Part shown: piece after piece, positions 39,391 through 46,741 of the stretch
Numbering within the stretch: position 1 is the first letter of the stretch
Layout of the letters: each line of letters begins with the position of its first letter
NCBI RefSeq assembly: GCF_018101125.2
Contig: NZ_JAELVF020000001.1
Span: 1,743,081 to 1,807,080 of the forward strand
Direction of reading: 5' to 3'
Source of the DNA: Streptomyces tardus
Lineage (GTDB): Bacteria; Actinomycetota; Actinomycetes; Streptomycetales; Streptomycetaceae
Length of the DNA stretch: 64,000 bases
Program-made: the position numbers and the translations under genes
The notes under the pieces: generated by a model
The model's database searches: none
Seen by the model: the letters and a program-made list of their open reading frames with translations, nothing else
What the model was told of the DNA's origin: nothing

Positions 39391-40195
39391 AGCTGCGGGC
39401 CGTCCACAGTTCGGGGAAGACGTTCTTCTGCGCCCGCCGCTCCAGCCAGGCCACACCGGCCGAGCCGCCCGTGCCGACCTTCGACCCCATCGCCCGCCGG
39501 GTGGCGACCAGATGGTCGTTGCGCCATCGCCAGACGAGTTCGGCGACCTCGGTCAGCCCCTCGCCGAGCCGCGCCTCGGGCGTCGTGGGATCGCCCTCGT
39601 ACACGCGGGTCCACACCGACTCCACGGCCGGCTGCGGCTCGTACCGCTGGGAGAGGTCACGGTCCAGGAGCCCCGCCGGGATGTCGTGGCCGCGCCGCGC
39701 GAGGAAGCGCAGCACCTCGTCGTACAGGCTCGGCTGGTGCAGCGCCTTCTCCAGCTCGTCGTGCACCCGGGGCGCGCCCCGGTGCGGTACGAGCATCGAG
39801 GACGCCTTCTCGCCGAGCAGGAACTCCATCCGGCGGTACATCGCCGACTGGAAGCCCGAACCCTCGCCGAGGGCGGAGCGGTAGGAGTTGAACTGCGCGG
39901 GGGTGAGGTGGGCGAGCGGCTCCCACGAGGCGTTCAGCGAACGCAGCTCGTAGGTGGAGCGGGTCAGCGCGGCGAGCGCGGTGGGGACGTCGTCCCCGCG
40001 CAACGCCTTCGCCGCCGTCTCCCACTCGTGGACGATGACGGTGAACCACAGCTCCATGACCTGGGTCGTCACCAGGAACACCATCTCGCCGGGGTCGTCC
40101 GACAGCGGGTGCTGGAGGTGGGTGAGGACGTCTGCCTGTACGTAGTCCTCGTAAGGGGTCGTACCGGCGAAGTCCAGGTTCGGGGTCTCCGACAT
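39383..40195 (-). CDS. kynA: Tryptophan 2,3-dioxygenase
   Basis: Haem enzyme that opens the indole ring of L-tryptophan to N-formylkynurenine. 270 residues from ATG 40195. LDFAGTTPYEDYVQADVL, the motif HPLSDDPGEMVFLVTTQVMELWF (haem-side residues), SFQ-like GEGSGFQSAMYRRMEFLLGEK, and WRWRNDHLVATRRAMGSKVGTGGSAG are classical. It is the first gene of the three-gene kynurenine operon (dioxygenase, kynureninase, hydrolase). The long frame running to 41137 is an artefact. Confidence 0.96.
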   Translation of the reverse strand: MSETPNLDFAGTTPYEDYVQADVLTHLQHPLSDDPGEMVFLVTTQVMELWFTVIVHEWETAAKALRGDDVPTALAALTRSTYELRSLNASWEPLAHLTPAQFNSYRSALGEGSGFQSAMYRRMEFLLGEKASSMLVPHRGAPRVHDELEKALHQPSLYDEVLRFLARRGHDIPAGLLDRDLSQRYEPQPAVESVWTRVYEGDPTTPEARLGEGLTEVAELVWRWRNDHLVATRRAMGSKVGTGGSAGVAWLERRAQKNVFPELWTARSYV

Positions 40196-40568
40196 GAGGT
40201 CTCCGTTGAGGAAGGGTGCCCGGGGTCTCCGGGCCGTCCCGGGCGACCCGGGCTCCCCCGGATCATCGCCGGGCACGGGCACACCCGGCAAGCGGCGGTA
40301 CGCGTACGGCCCGCCGGGAGCGCGGGCGCAGCAACGGCCCGCGACCGGGCGGAGTACGGGCACCGGCTGCGCGCAAACAGGCACGGGAACGGGCAGGGCG
40401 GGCACACGGGAACGGGCACGGCGGGCACGGAACGGCGTGCGACCCGTGCGGCACGGGAACGGCCCGGAGCGGCGTGCGGAGGGCAGCCGTCCGGGCCGGT
40501 CGCGGAACCCGGCGTCGCACCTCGGACGGCCGCCCCGTGGACGGCTGCCCCGGTGCGCGGGGGCGGAC
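40196..40568. other. Intergenic region upstream of the kynurenine operon
   Basis: About 370 bases between two minus-strand genes. The central part (40365-40460) is an irregular array of GGGCACGGGAACGG-type words, giving low complexity. The operon promoter must lie here, but I cannot single it out. Confidence 0.4.
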
Positions 40569-40982
40569 TCAGGAGAGGGTGGCCGCCGCGGTGGGCGAGC
40601 TCTCCTTGAGGAAGGTCGAGCAGCGCTCGTACTCCTCGTCCTCCCCGATCGCCTTGGCGGCGCGGGCGAGTGCGTGCAGGGCGCGGAGGAAGCCGCGGTT
40701 GGGCTCGTGCTCGAACGGCACCGGGCCGTGGCCCTTCCAGCCGTTGCGGCGCAGCAGGTCCAGCCCGCGGTGGTAACCGGTGCGGGCGTAGGCGTAGGAC
40801 TCGACGGTGCGGCCGGCGTCGTAGGCGTCGTCCGCGAGCTGGGCCCAGGCGAGGCAGGACGTCGGGTACTTCGCCGCGACATCGGCGGGAGCGGTGCCGC
40901 CGGCGAGCAGGTCGCGCGGCTCCGGGTCCTCGGGAAGGTGGGTCGGGGGCGGTCCCCCGAGCAGGTTCTCGTGATTGACCAT
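40569..40982 (-). CDS. DUF3151 domain-containing protein
   Basis: 137 residues from ATG 40982 (MVNHENLLGGPPPTHLP). The family core is clear: YPTSCLAWAQLADDAYDAG, VESYAYARTGYHRGLDLLRRNGWKGHGPVPFEHEPNRGFLRALHALARAA. Alpha-helical and TPR-like, function unknown, widespread in actinobacteria and usually next to the fructose-bisphosphate aldolase gene, as here (fbaA lies 203 bp upstream on the same strand). Confidence 0.88.
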   Translation of the reverse strand: MVNHENLLGGPPPTHLPEDPEPRDLLAGGTAPADVAAKYPTSCLAWAQLADDAYDAGRTVESYAYARTGYHRGLDLLRRNGWKGHGPVPFEHEPNRGFLRALHALARAAKAIGEDEEYERCSTFLKESSPTAAATLS

Positions 40983-41106
40983 GGTGCCAAGTGTGCCTTG
41001 CCCGGCTCGGCGCGAGCGGGGCAGGGAGCATACGTTCTCCCGCGGGCCGGCGACCTGCGGCGCCGCGCCGGGACGCGACGAACGTCGGGACGCCTCGCGG
41101 GACACG

Positions 41107-41138
41107 CGTGGCCCCCGGCGCGGGGGCCGGGGGCCACG
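41107..41138 (-). terminator. Terminator of fbaA
   Basis: Perfect 12-bp arms (41107-41118, 41127-41138) around an 8-base GC loop, 48 bp after the fbaA stop. Confidence 0.75.
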
Positions 41139-41185
41139 GAGGCCGACGCGCCCCGGGAACGTCAGCGACGCCCGGGACGGGGACG

Positions 41186-42208
41186 TCACTTCATGCGCGT
41201 ACCGGTGGAACGCAGGTCGGCGCAGGCCTTGGTGATCCGCTCGGCCATCGACGCCTCGGCGAGCTTGCCCCAGGCGCGCGGGTCGTACGCCTTCTTGTTG
41301 CCCACCTCGCCGTCGACCTTCAGCACGCTGTCGTAGTTGGCGAGCATGTGACCGGCGACGGGGCGGGTGAAGGCGTACTGGGTGTCGGTGTCCAGGTTCA
41401 TCTTCACGACGCCGTTGTCCAGCGCGGTGGCGATCTCCTCGGCGGTGGAGCCGGAACCGCCGTGGAAGACGAAGTCGAACGGGTCGGCCTTGCCGTGCTT
41501 GGCCGCGACGCCCTGCTGGAGGTCCTTCAGCAGCTCCGGGCGGAGCACGACGTTGCCCGGCTTGTAGACGCCGTGCACGTTGCCGAACGAGGCGGCGAGC
41601 AGGTAGCGGCCCTTCTCGCCCAGCCCGAGCGCCTCCGCGGTGCGCAGCGCGTCGTCGACGGTGGTGTACAGCTCGTCGTTGATCTCGTGGGTGACGCCGT
41701 CCTCCTCTCCACCGGTCGGGGTGATCTCGACCTCGAGGATGATCTTCGCGGCGACCGCGAGGGCCAGCAGCTCCTTGCCGATCTCCAGGTTGTCGGCGAG
41801 GGTCTCGGCGGAGCCGTCCCACATGTGCGACTGGAAGAGCGGGTTCTCGCCGCGCTCCACGCGCTCGCGGGAGACCTCCAGCAGCGGGCGGACGTAGCCG
41901 TCCAGCTTGTCCTTGGGGCAGTGGTCGGTGTGCAGCGCGATGTTCACCGGGTACTTCTTGGCGACGATGTGCGCGTACTCGGCCAGCGCGACGGCTCCGG
42001 TGACCATGTCCTTGCTGTACTGGCCGCCGAGGAACTCCGCGCCGCCGGTCGAGATCTGGACGATGCCGTCGCTCTCGGCCTCGGCGAACCCGCGCAGCGC
42101 CGCGTGCAGGGTCTGCGACGAGGTGACGTTGATGGCCGGGTAGGCGAACTTGCCGGCCTTCGCCCGGTCGAGCATCTCGTTGTAGACCTCGGGGGTTGCG
42201 ATGGGCAT
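41186..42208 (-). CDS. fbaA: Class II fructose-bisphosphate aldolase
   Basis: Zinc-dependent glycolytic and gluconeogenic aldolase. 340 residues. MPIATPEVYNEMLDRAK starts the chain; NIALHTDHCPKDKLDGYVRPLL contains the zinc histidine and catalytic aspartate; ILEVEITPTGGEEDGVTHE, AASFGNVHGVYKPGNVVLRP and FVFHGGSGSTAEEIATAL (zinc and phosphate ligands) complete the type II pattern. ATG start with AAGGAGCGG upstream. Monocistronic, ending at a hairpin. Confidence 0.97.
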   Translation of the reverse strand: MPIATPEVYNEMLDRAKAGKFAYPAINVTSSQTLHAALRGFAEAESDGIVQISTGGAEFLGGQYSKDMVTGAVALAEYAHIVAKKYPVNIALHTDHCPKDKLDGYVRPLLEVSRERVERGENPLFQSHMWDGSAETLADNLEIGKELLALAVAAKIILEVEITPTGGEEDGVTHEINDELYTTVDDALRTAEALGLGEKGRYLLAASFGNVHGVYKPGNVVLRPELLKDLQQGVAAKHGKADPFDFVFHGGSGSTAEEIATALDNGVVKMNLDTDTQYAFTRPVAGHMLANYDSVLKVDGEVGNKKAYDPRAWGKLAEASMAERITKACADLRSTGTRMK

Positions 42209-42280
42209 GTGTCCGCTCCTTGGGAGATGTGCACGTGTGCGGGGTGTGAGTTGAGTCCAGCCCTGACCGTTGGGGCGACG

Positions 42281-42898
42281 TCATCGTCGGGGGCCATCCT
42301 TCCAGACGCGCCGCCGAGCGCCCGAGGGGCCGCCCCCGTGCACCCGCCACCGACCCGGCACGACCCCGGCCTGCGGTACGGCGTGTGGCCGGGGTCGTGC
42401 CGGGTCGGTGGCGGGTGCACGGGGGCGGCCCCTCGGGCGCTCGGTGACTGGGGGGAGGAGCGGATGCGGCGCGAGGGCTGCGCGACGGTCGAGGTCGCAC
42501 CGACCCCGTCCCGCTGACCCGGCCCACGCGCGGGACGGGGTCGGTGCGACCTCGACCGTCGCGCAGCCCTCGCGCCGCATCCGCTCCTCCCCCCAGTCAC
42601 CGAGCGCCCCGAGCGCTTGGTTGAGGGTGCGCCCGTGCTCGGTCAGCGAGTACTCGACCCGCGGCGGCACTTCGGCGTACACCTCGCGGTGGACGAGCCC
42701 GTCCGCTTCCATCTCCCGCAGGTGCTGCGTCAGCATCTTCTCGCTCACCCCCGCCAGACCGCGCCTGAGCTCGCCGAAGCGCCGTACGCGGTGGCCGTCG
42801 AGCTCCCAGAGGATCAGGCCCTTCCACTTGCCGTTCATCACGTCGAGCGCTGCGTCGATTCCACAGATGTAGGGCCCGCGTCTCGGCACTCCGGCCAT
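42281..42898 (-). CDS. HxlR-family transcriptional regulator with an abnormal C-terminal extension
   Basis: The HxlR winged helix is complete: YICGIDAALDVMNGKWKGLI (with the redox-type Cys12), FGELRRGLAGVSEKMLTQHL, REVYAEVPPRVEYSLTEHGR. Normal members are 105-130 residues; this frame is 205. After residue 123 (VEVAPTPSR) the gene enters an inverted repeat and reads through 82 residues of low-complexity Arg/Pro-rich sequence. If the 15-base loop at 42515-42529 were in the other orientation, a TGA would follow PTPSR directly. ATG start with GGGGGAG upstream. Divergent from the imine-reductase-like gene, its probable target. Confidence 0.82.
   Translation of the reverse strand: MAGVPRRGPYICGIDAALDVMNGKWKGLILWELDGHRVRRFGELRRGLAGVSEKMLTQHLREMEADGLVHREVYAEVPPRVEYSLTEHGRTLNQALGALGDWGEERMRREGCATVEVAPTPSRAWAGSAGRGRCDLDRRAALAPHPLLPPVTERPRGRPRAPATDPARPRPHAVPQAGVVPGRWRVHGGGPSGARRRVWKDGPRR
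42314..42444. repeat. Perfect inverted repeat, 58-bp arms, 15-base loop
   Basis: Arm 42314-42371 is the exact reverse complement of 42387-42444. The loop is 42372-42386. It lies between fbaA and the HxlR gene and inside the HxlR gene extension. Its last 10 bases (GGGCGCTCGG) also form the outer end of the next inverted repeat. Confidence 0.95.
42435..42609. repeat. Perfect inverted repeat, 80-bp arms, 15-base loop
   Basis: Arm 42435-42514 is the exact reverse complement of 42530-42609. The loop is 42515-42529. The right arm is the 3' coding part of the HxlR gene; the left arm is an inverted copy that encodes the same peptide (ALGDWGEERMRREG...) on the plus strand, followed there by TGA. Confidence 0.95.
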
Positions 42899-42982
42899 CT
42901 CTGCTCCCCCTTACGAATTGGTCAGTACCGCAGAAAATAGTGGGTACTTCCGGCAGCGGCGAGACTCTTCGAGCATGGAGGT

Positions 42983-43903
42983 GTGAACACACAACAGGAC
43001 TCCAACGACGCGAGGAACACCGCTGTGACCGTGATCGGGCTCGGCCCGATGGGCCGGGCGATGGTCCGCACCCTCCTCGCCGCAGGGCATCCGGTCGCCG
43101 TGTGGAACCGGACTCCGGGCCGGGCCGACGGCGTCGTCGCCGACGGGGCCGCGCTCGCGGCCACGCCCGCCGAAGCGGTCGAGGCGAGCGACCTCGTGAT
43201 CCTCAGCCTCACCGACTACCGGGCGATGTACGACATCCTCGGCGGCGCCACCGCCTCGCTCGCCGGCCGGACACTGGTCAACCTCAGCTCCGACACCCCC
43301 GAACGCTCGCGCGAGGCGGCGGCCTGGGCGGAGGGCCACGGCGCCACCTTCGTCACCGGCGGCGTCATGGTGCCCCCGCCGATGGTCGGCACCGAGGCGT
43401 CCCACGTCTACTACAGCGGGCGCGGCCGACCGCCGGAGAGCCACCTCGCCACGCTGGCGCTGCTCGGTGCGCCTCGCCCGCTGGGTGAGGACCCGGGGCT
43501 GGCCCAGCTGATGTACCAGGCCCAACTCACGGTGTTCCTCACCACCTTGTCCGGGCTGATGCAGGCCACCGCGATGCTGGGCGCCGCGGGGGTGAAGGCC
43601 GAGCACGCGCTGCCGGAACTGCTCGCCTCCACGGCCGGGATCGGCGACATCCTGACGTCCGGCGACGAGAACCCCGGCTCCGCGATCGACGCCGGAGAAC
43701 ACCCCGGAGAGCTCAGCACCGTCACCATGATGGGCGCGACGACCGACCACATCGTCGAGACCAGCACCTCGCTCGGCCTCGACCTCGCGCTTCCCCTGGC
43801 CGTGCAGGCCCACTACCGACAGGCCATCGGCAACGGACACGGCGGCGACAACTGGACCCGCATCATCGACGGCATCCGGGAGCCCGGGACGACCGCACGC
43901 TGA
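42983..43903 (+). CDS. NAD(P)-dependent dehydrogenase, imine-reductase / 6-phosphogluconate-dehydrogenase-like
   Basis: 306 residues from GTG 42983, directly after GGAG. The Rossmann start VTVIGLGPMGRAMVRTLLAAG binds NADP; SLTDYRAMYDILGG and LVNLSSDTPERSREAAAWAE follow, then a long helical C-domain (QLMYQAQLTVFLTTLSGLMQATAML) typical of dimeric imine reductases. It is divergent from an HxlR regulator, a common pairing for inducible detoxifying oxidoreductases. Substrate unknown; a beta-hydroxyacid dehydrogenase role is the alternative. Confidence 0.85.
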   Translation: MNTQQDSNDARNTAVTVIGLGPMGRAMVRTLLAAGHPVAVWNRTPGRADGVVADGAALAATPAEAVEASDLVILSLTDYRAMYDILGGATASLAGRTLVNLSSDTPERSREAAAWAEGHGATFVTGGVMVPPPMVGTEASHVYYSGRGRPPESHLATLALLGAPRPLGEDPGLAQLMYQAQLTVFLTTLSGLMQATAMLGAAGVKAEHALPELLASTAGIGDILTSGDENPGSAIDAGEHPGELSTVTMMGATTDHIVETSTSLGLDLALPLAVQAHYRQAIGNGHGGDNWTRIIDGIREPGTTAR

Positions 43904-43942
43904 ACCCAGCAGTTGGGCGGGGCCACGCATGCCGGGCGGTGT

Positions 43943-44539
43943 TCAGCCCAGGTCGAGGTCGGCCAGGTCGTACGCCGAGAGGTACGTCAGTCCCGCCTCG
44001 GCCATCGCGCCGGCCGCGCCCCGCTCGACGATCGTCGCGACCGCGACGACCTCCGCGCCCGCTTCCCGGGCGGCCTCGACAGCGGTCAGCGGCGAACCGC
44101 CGGTCGTCGAGGTGTCCTCGACGATCAGCACCCGCCGACCGGCGATGTCCGGCCCCTCGATGCGACGTTGCAGCCCGTGCGCCTTGCCGGCCTTGCGAAC
44201 GACGAAGGCGTCGAGCCGGCGTCCGCGTGCGGCGGCGGCGTGCAGCATCGAGGTGGCGACCGGGTCGGCGCCGAGCGTCAGCCCGCCGACGGCGTCGAAG
44301 TCCAGCTCGGCGGTGAGGTCCAGCATGACCCGGCCGGCGAGCGGCGCGGCCTCCGCGTCCAGCGTGATCCGGCGGAGGTCGACGTAGAAGTCGGCCTCCT
44401 TGCCGGAGGAGAGCGTCACCCGCCCGTGGACGACGGCCTTCTCCTTGATCAGCCCCAGCAGGACGGACCTCGGCCCGCTGTCGGCCGCGCCCGTACCGCT
44501 GTTCTCGCCCGTCACGCTCGTGTCGCTCGTCTCGCTCAT
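43943..44539 (-). CDS. pyrE: Orotate phosphoribosyltransferase
   Basis: Transfers ribose phosphate from PRPP to orotate in UMP synthesis. 198 residues from ATG 44539. After a Ser/Gly-rich head come LIKEKAVVHGRVTLSSGKEADFYVDLRR, GLTLGADPVATSMLHAAA and the PRPP motif VLIVEDTSTTGGSPLTAV. Length and motifs are those of the actinobacterial enzyme. It is 53 bp behind the aldose epimerase gene on the same strand and convergent with the imine-reductase-like gene. Confidence 0.95.
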   Translation of the reverse strand: MSETSDTSVTGENSGTGAADSGPRSVLLGLIKEKAVVHGRVTLSSGKEADFYVDLRRITLDAEAAPLAGRVMLDLTAELDFDAVGGLTLGADPVATSMLHAAAARGRRLDAFVVRKAGKAHGLQRRIEGPDIAGRRVLIVEDTSTTGGSPLTAVEAAREAGAEVVAVATIVERGAAGAMAEAGLTYLSAYDLADLDLG

Positions 44540-44592
44540 GGGCACCGAGCGTAGCGCGGGCGGGTCGGCCGGCTCGCCGGGCGGGTCGGCCG

Positions 44593-45426
44593 TCACTGCG
44601 GAGTGCGCCAGCTCCAGCGGCAGCCGAGCTCCAACGGTGCGATGGGGGTGATGAGTTGGGGGTGGGTGTTGAGCCCGTTGGGCGGGCCGGACTGCGGTTC
44701 GACGCACACCGCGTCGTCCGGCTTGTCGTAGACGACGACCCACTCGGCCCGGCTGGTGATCCGCAGCTCCAGCTCGTCCGGCCAGGTCAGCGTGGCGTCG
44801 ACACCGTCGGGCATGCCGAAGCAGTCGTCCCACCGGCCGGTGCCCGCGTCCTCGGTGGCGAGCGCGGCCTCGTCCAGGCGGTGCCCGGTCGGAATGTGGT
44901 CGGGCCCGCGCTCCTCGCGCCAGGCCGGGGCGAAGTCCAACTGCACGTCCCGGCCGCCGAGGCCGAGGTTGCGCCGGAACCACGGATGCCAACCCGCCTG
45001 TGCGGGAAAGGAGTTGTCGTAGGTCTCGACGCTGAGCGTGTAGGCGACTCCGCTGCCGTCCTCGTCCAGCTCCACCACCTGGTTGACGGTGGCGGCCCAC
45101 GGCCAGGGGTCGCCCAGCTCGCAGACGAAGGCGGCGCTGCGTTCGTCGGCGCGGACGGTGCGCCAGGGCCGGTCGTGGACGAGGCCGTGCAGCGCGTGCT
45201 CGCCGTCGTTGAGCGGCAGTTGGTGCAGATCGGCGCCGTTGCGGAAGCGCCCCCGCGCGGTACGGCCGCACCACGGCGCCATCACGAAGGAGCCGTACTC
45301 GAGCCCCTGGAGCAGCAGTTCCTTGCCGCCGACCCGCAGCGAGGCCGTCCGGCAGCCCTCGGAGGGGCGCAGCAGCAGCTCGGCGTCGCCGGCGGTGAGT
45401 CGTACGTCAGTGGTCTGGGTCGTCAC
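44593..45426 (-). CDS. Aldose 1-epimerase family protein
   Basis: 277 residues from GTG 45426. Mutarotase-fold blocks are visible: LLQGLEYGSFVMAPWCGRTARGRF, HALHGLVHDRPWRT (the HGLVHD stretch contains an active-site histidine), FPAQAGWHPWFRRNLG (second histidine) and WVVVYDKPDDAVCVEPQSGPPNGLN (catalytic glutamate). Sugar specificity unknown. The first 14 codons and the leader lie inside a perfect 130-bp palindrome, so its promoter is effectively a symmetric sequence. Confidence 0.87.
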   Translation of the reverse strand: MTTQTTDVRLTAGDAELLLRPSEGCRTASLRVGGKELLLQGLEYGSFVMAPWCGRTARGRFRNGADLHQLPLNDGEHALHGLVHDRPWRTVRADERSAAFVCELGDPWPWAATVNQVVELDEDGSGVAYTLSVETYDNSFPAQAGWHPWFRRNLGLGGRDVQLDFAPAWREERGPDHIPTGHRLDEAALATEDAGTGRWDDCFGMPDGVDATLTWPDELELRITSRAEWVVVYDKPDDAVCVEPQSGPPNGLNTHPQLITPIAPLELGCRWSWRTPQ

Positions 45427-45514
45427 CCTTCGAGACTAGGCCAGGTCGTACGACCTGGCCTAGTCTCGAAGGGTGACGACCCAGACCACTGACGTACGAC
45501 TCACCGCCGGCGAC
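45385..45514. repeat. Perfect 130-bp palindrome without a loop
   Basis: Bases 45385-45449 are the exact reverse complement of 45450-45514; the centre is GTAC. The left half holds the start and leader of the aldose epimerase gene, the right half an inverted copy. The SRPBCC gene reads into it and stops at 45407. Confidence 0.95.
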
Positions 45515-46732
45515 CGCGAGCGCCGCGGCGGGTGCGGCCCAGCGCAGTGTGGCACCGGGCGCAGTCGGCGCCGGTGGCGGTACGGGTGCGTACCGGCCGC
45601 GCGGCGGCGCATGGTCGACCTCTTCGGCGCTGCGGCCGATCATGGTGCGGCGGGCGTGCGCGGCCTCGGCGGGCGGTGCACCGGGGGCGGGGATCTCCGC
45701 GCCCCGGGTGAGCCCGGTCGGGGCCTCGGAGCCGACATCGTCGCCGAGGGGATCTCCGAAGGGGTCCCGGGCGCCCGCCGGAGTCTGCTCCGCGCCGGAA
45801 GCGGCACCGGAAGCGGCATCGGGGTCGGTGCCGGACGGATCGGTGCCGGACGGATCGTCCTCGTCGGAGGCACGGCCCAGCGACGGCGGGGGGATCTCGG
45901 TCTCGAAGACCGAGAGCCCGGACTCCTCGTCCTGCACGGCCTGCGGTGACTCGTCCTGCGCGCCGTTCTCACCCGCCGCGCCGGACGCCTCCTGCGGCGC
46001 CGGGGGCTCCTCCGACGCCTCTTCGCCGCCGCCCCGGGCGCGGGACGCCTCGGAGTCGCCCGAAGCCGCCTCCGCCGAAGCCTTGGCGTCCGAGGCCTTG
46101 GCGTCCGGAGTCTTGGCGTCCGGAGCGGGGATGGCCGGGATCACCGGCGCGTTGTCGTCCCCGGGCGGGTCGGCGGCGAGGCTGTCGGCCAGCGACTCGG
46201 TGAAGCGGTCCAGCAGCCTCCGCCCGGCCGCCCGCAGTTGCTTCTCCTCGAACTCGGCGATCCTGCCCTGCCCGCTCGCCGCACCGGTGAACGCCAGCAC
46301 GGTGCCGGACTCGGCGCCGTCCGGGTCGGCCTCCCGCGGTACGACCGTCAGCTCCATCCGCGCGGTACCGGTGCCGCGCGCCTCGGTGCCGTCGGCCTCG
46401 ATGACGAAGCCGGGCTCGCGCGCGGTCAACCGGAGCGTGCCGCGGTAGGTGACCGTGGAGCCGCCGATCCGGACCCGCAGCCGACCGCGCACCACCACCT
46501 CGTCGGCGCCGTCGACCCCACCGACCCCATCGACCCCGTCAACGCAGCCCTCCGACCCGGCGCCGCCGGTCGCGGCACCGGCCGCCGCGTCGCCGATCGC
46601 CGTGCCGCCGGGCGGACTTCCGGCCGCGGCCTCAACCGTCAGCCCCGGTACGCACCGCATCCCGCGCTCGGCCTCGGCGAGCGCGGCACGCACGGCACCC
46701 ACGGGGAACGGAACGTGCACCTCATGCTCCAT
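45407..46732 (-). CDS. SRPBCC (CoxG-like) protein, C-terminus rewritten by the palindrome
   Basis: 441 residues as read. MEHEVHVPFPVGAVRAALAE and VVVRGRLRVRIGGSTVTYRG, EARGTGTARMELTVVP, GRIAEFEEKQLRAAGRRLLDRFTESL form a lipid-binding SRPBCC/CoxG domain (about residues 1-190). A long disordered Asp/Glu/Pro/Ala-rich linker (195-390) leads to ATLRWAAPAAALAVAG, the start of what should be a C-terminal membrane helix. At that point the reading frame enters the palindrome (GGESYVSG onwards), and the last 34 residues are antisense of the epimerase start. The expected membrane anchor therefore seems broken. Function of intact relatives unknown. Confidence 0.72.
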   Translation of the reverse strand: MEHEVHVPFPVGAVRAALAEAERGMRCVPGLTVEAAAGSPPGGTAIGDAAAGAATGGAGSEGCVDGVDGVGGVDGADEVVVRGRLRVRIGGSTVTYRGTLRLTAREPGFVIEADGTEARGTGTARMELTVVPREADPDGAESGTVLAFTGAASGQGRIAEFEEKQLRAAGRRLLDRFTESLADSLAADPPGDDNAPVIPAIPAPDAKTPDAKASDAKASAEAASGDSEASRARGGGEEASEEPPAPQEASGAAGENGAQDESPQAVQDEESGLSVFETEIPPPSLGRASDEDDPSGTDPSGTDPDAASGAASGAEQTPAGARDPFGDPLGDDVGSEAPTGLTRGAEIPAPGAPPAEAAHARRTMIGRSAEEVDHAPPRGRYAPVPPPAPTAPGATLRWAAPAAALAVAGGESYVSGLGRHPSRLGQVVRPGLVSKGDDPDH

Positions 46733-46741
46733 GCCCGGAGC

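Noticed and set aside
40196..41137. N-terminal extension of tryptophan dioxygenase and other frames in the region
   Set aside because: Homology of the dioxygenase begins exactly at ATG 40195. The extension is Arg/Pro-rich and runs antisense to nothing but crosses the DUF3151 gene.
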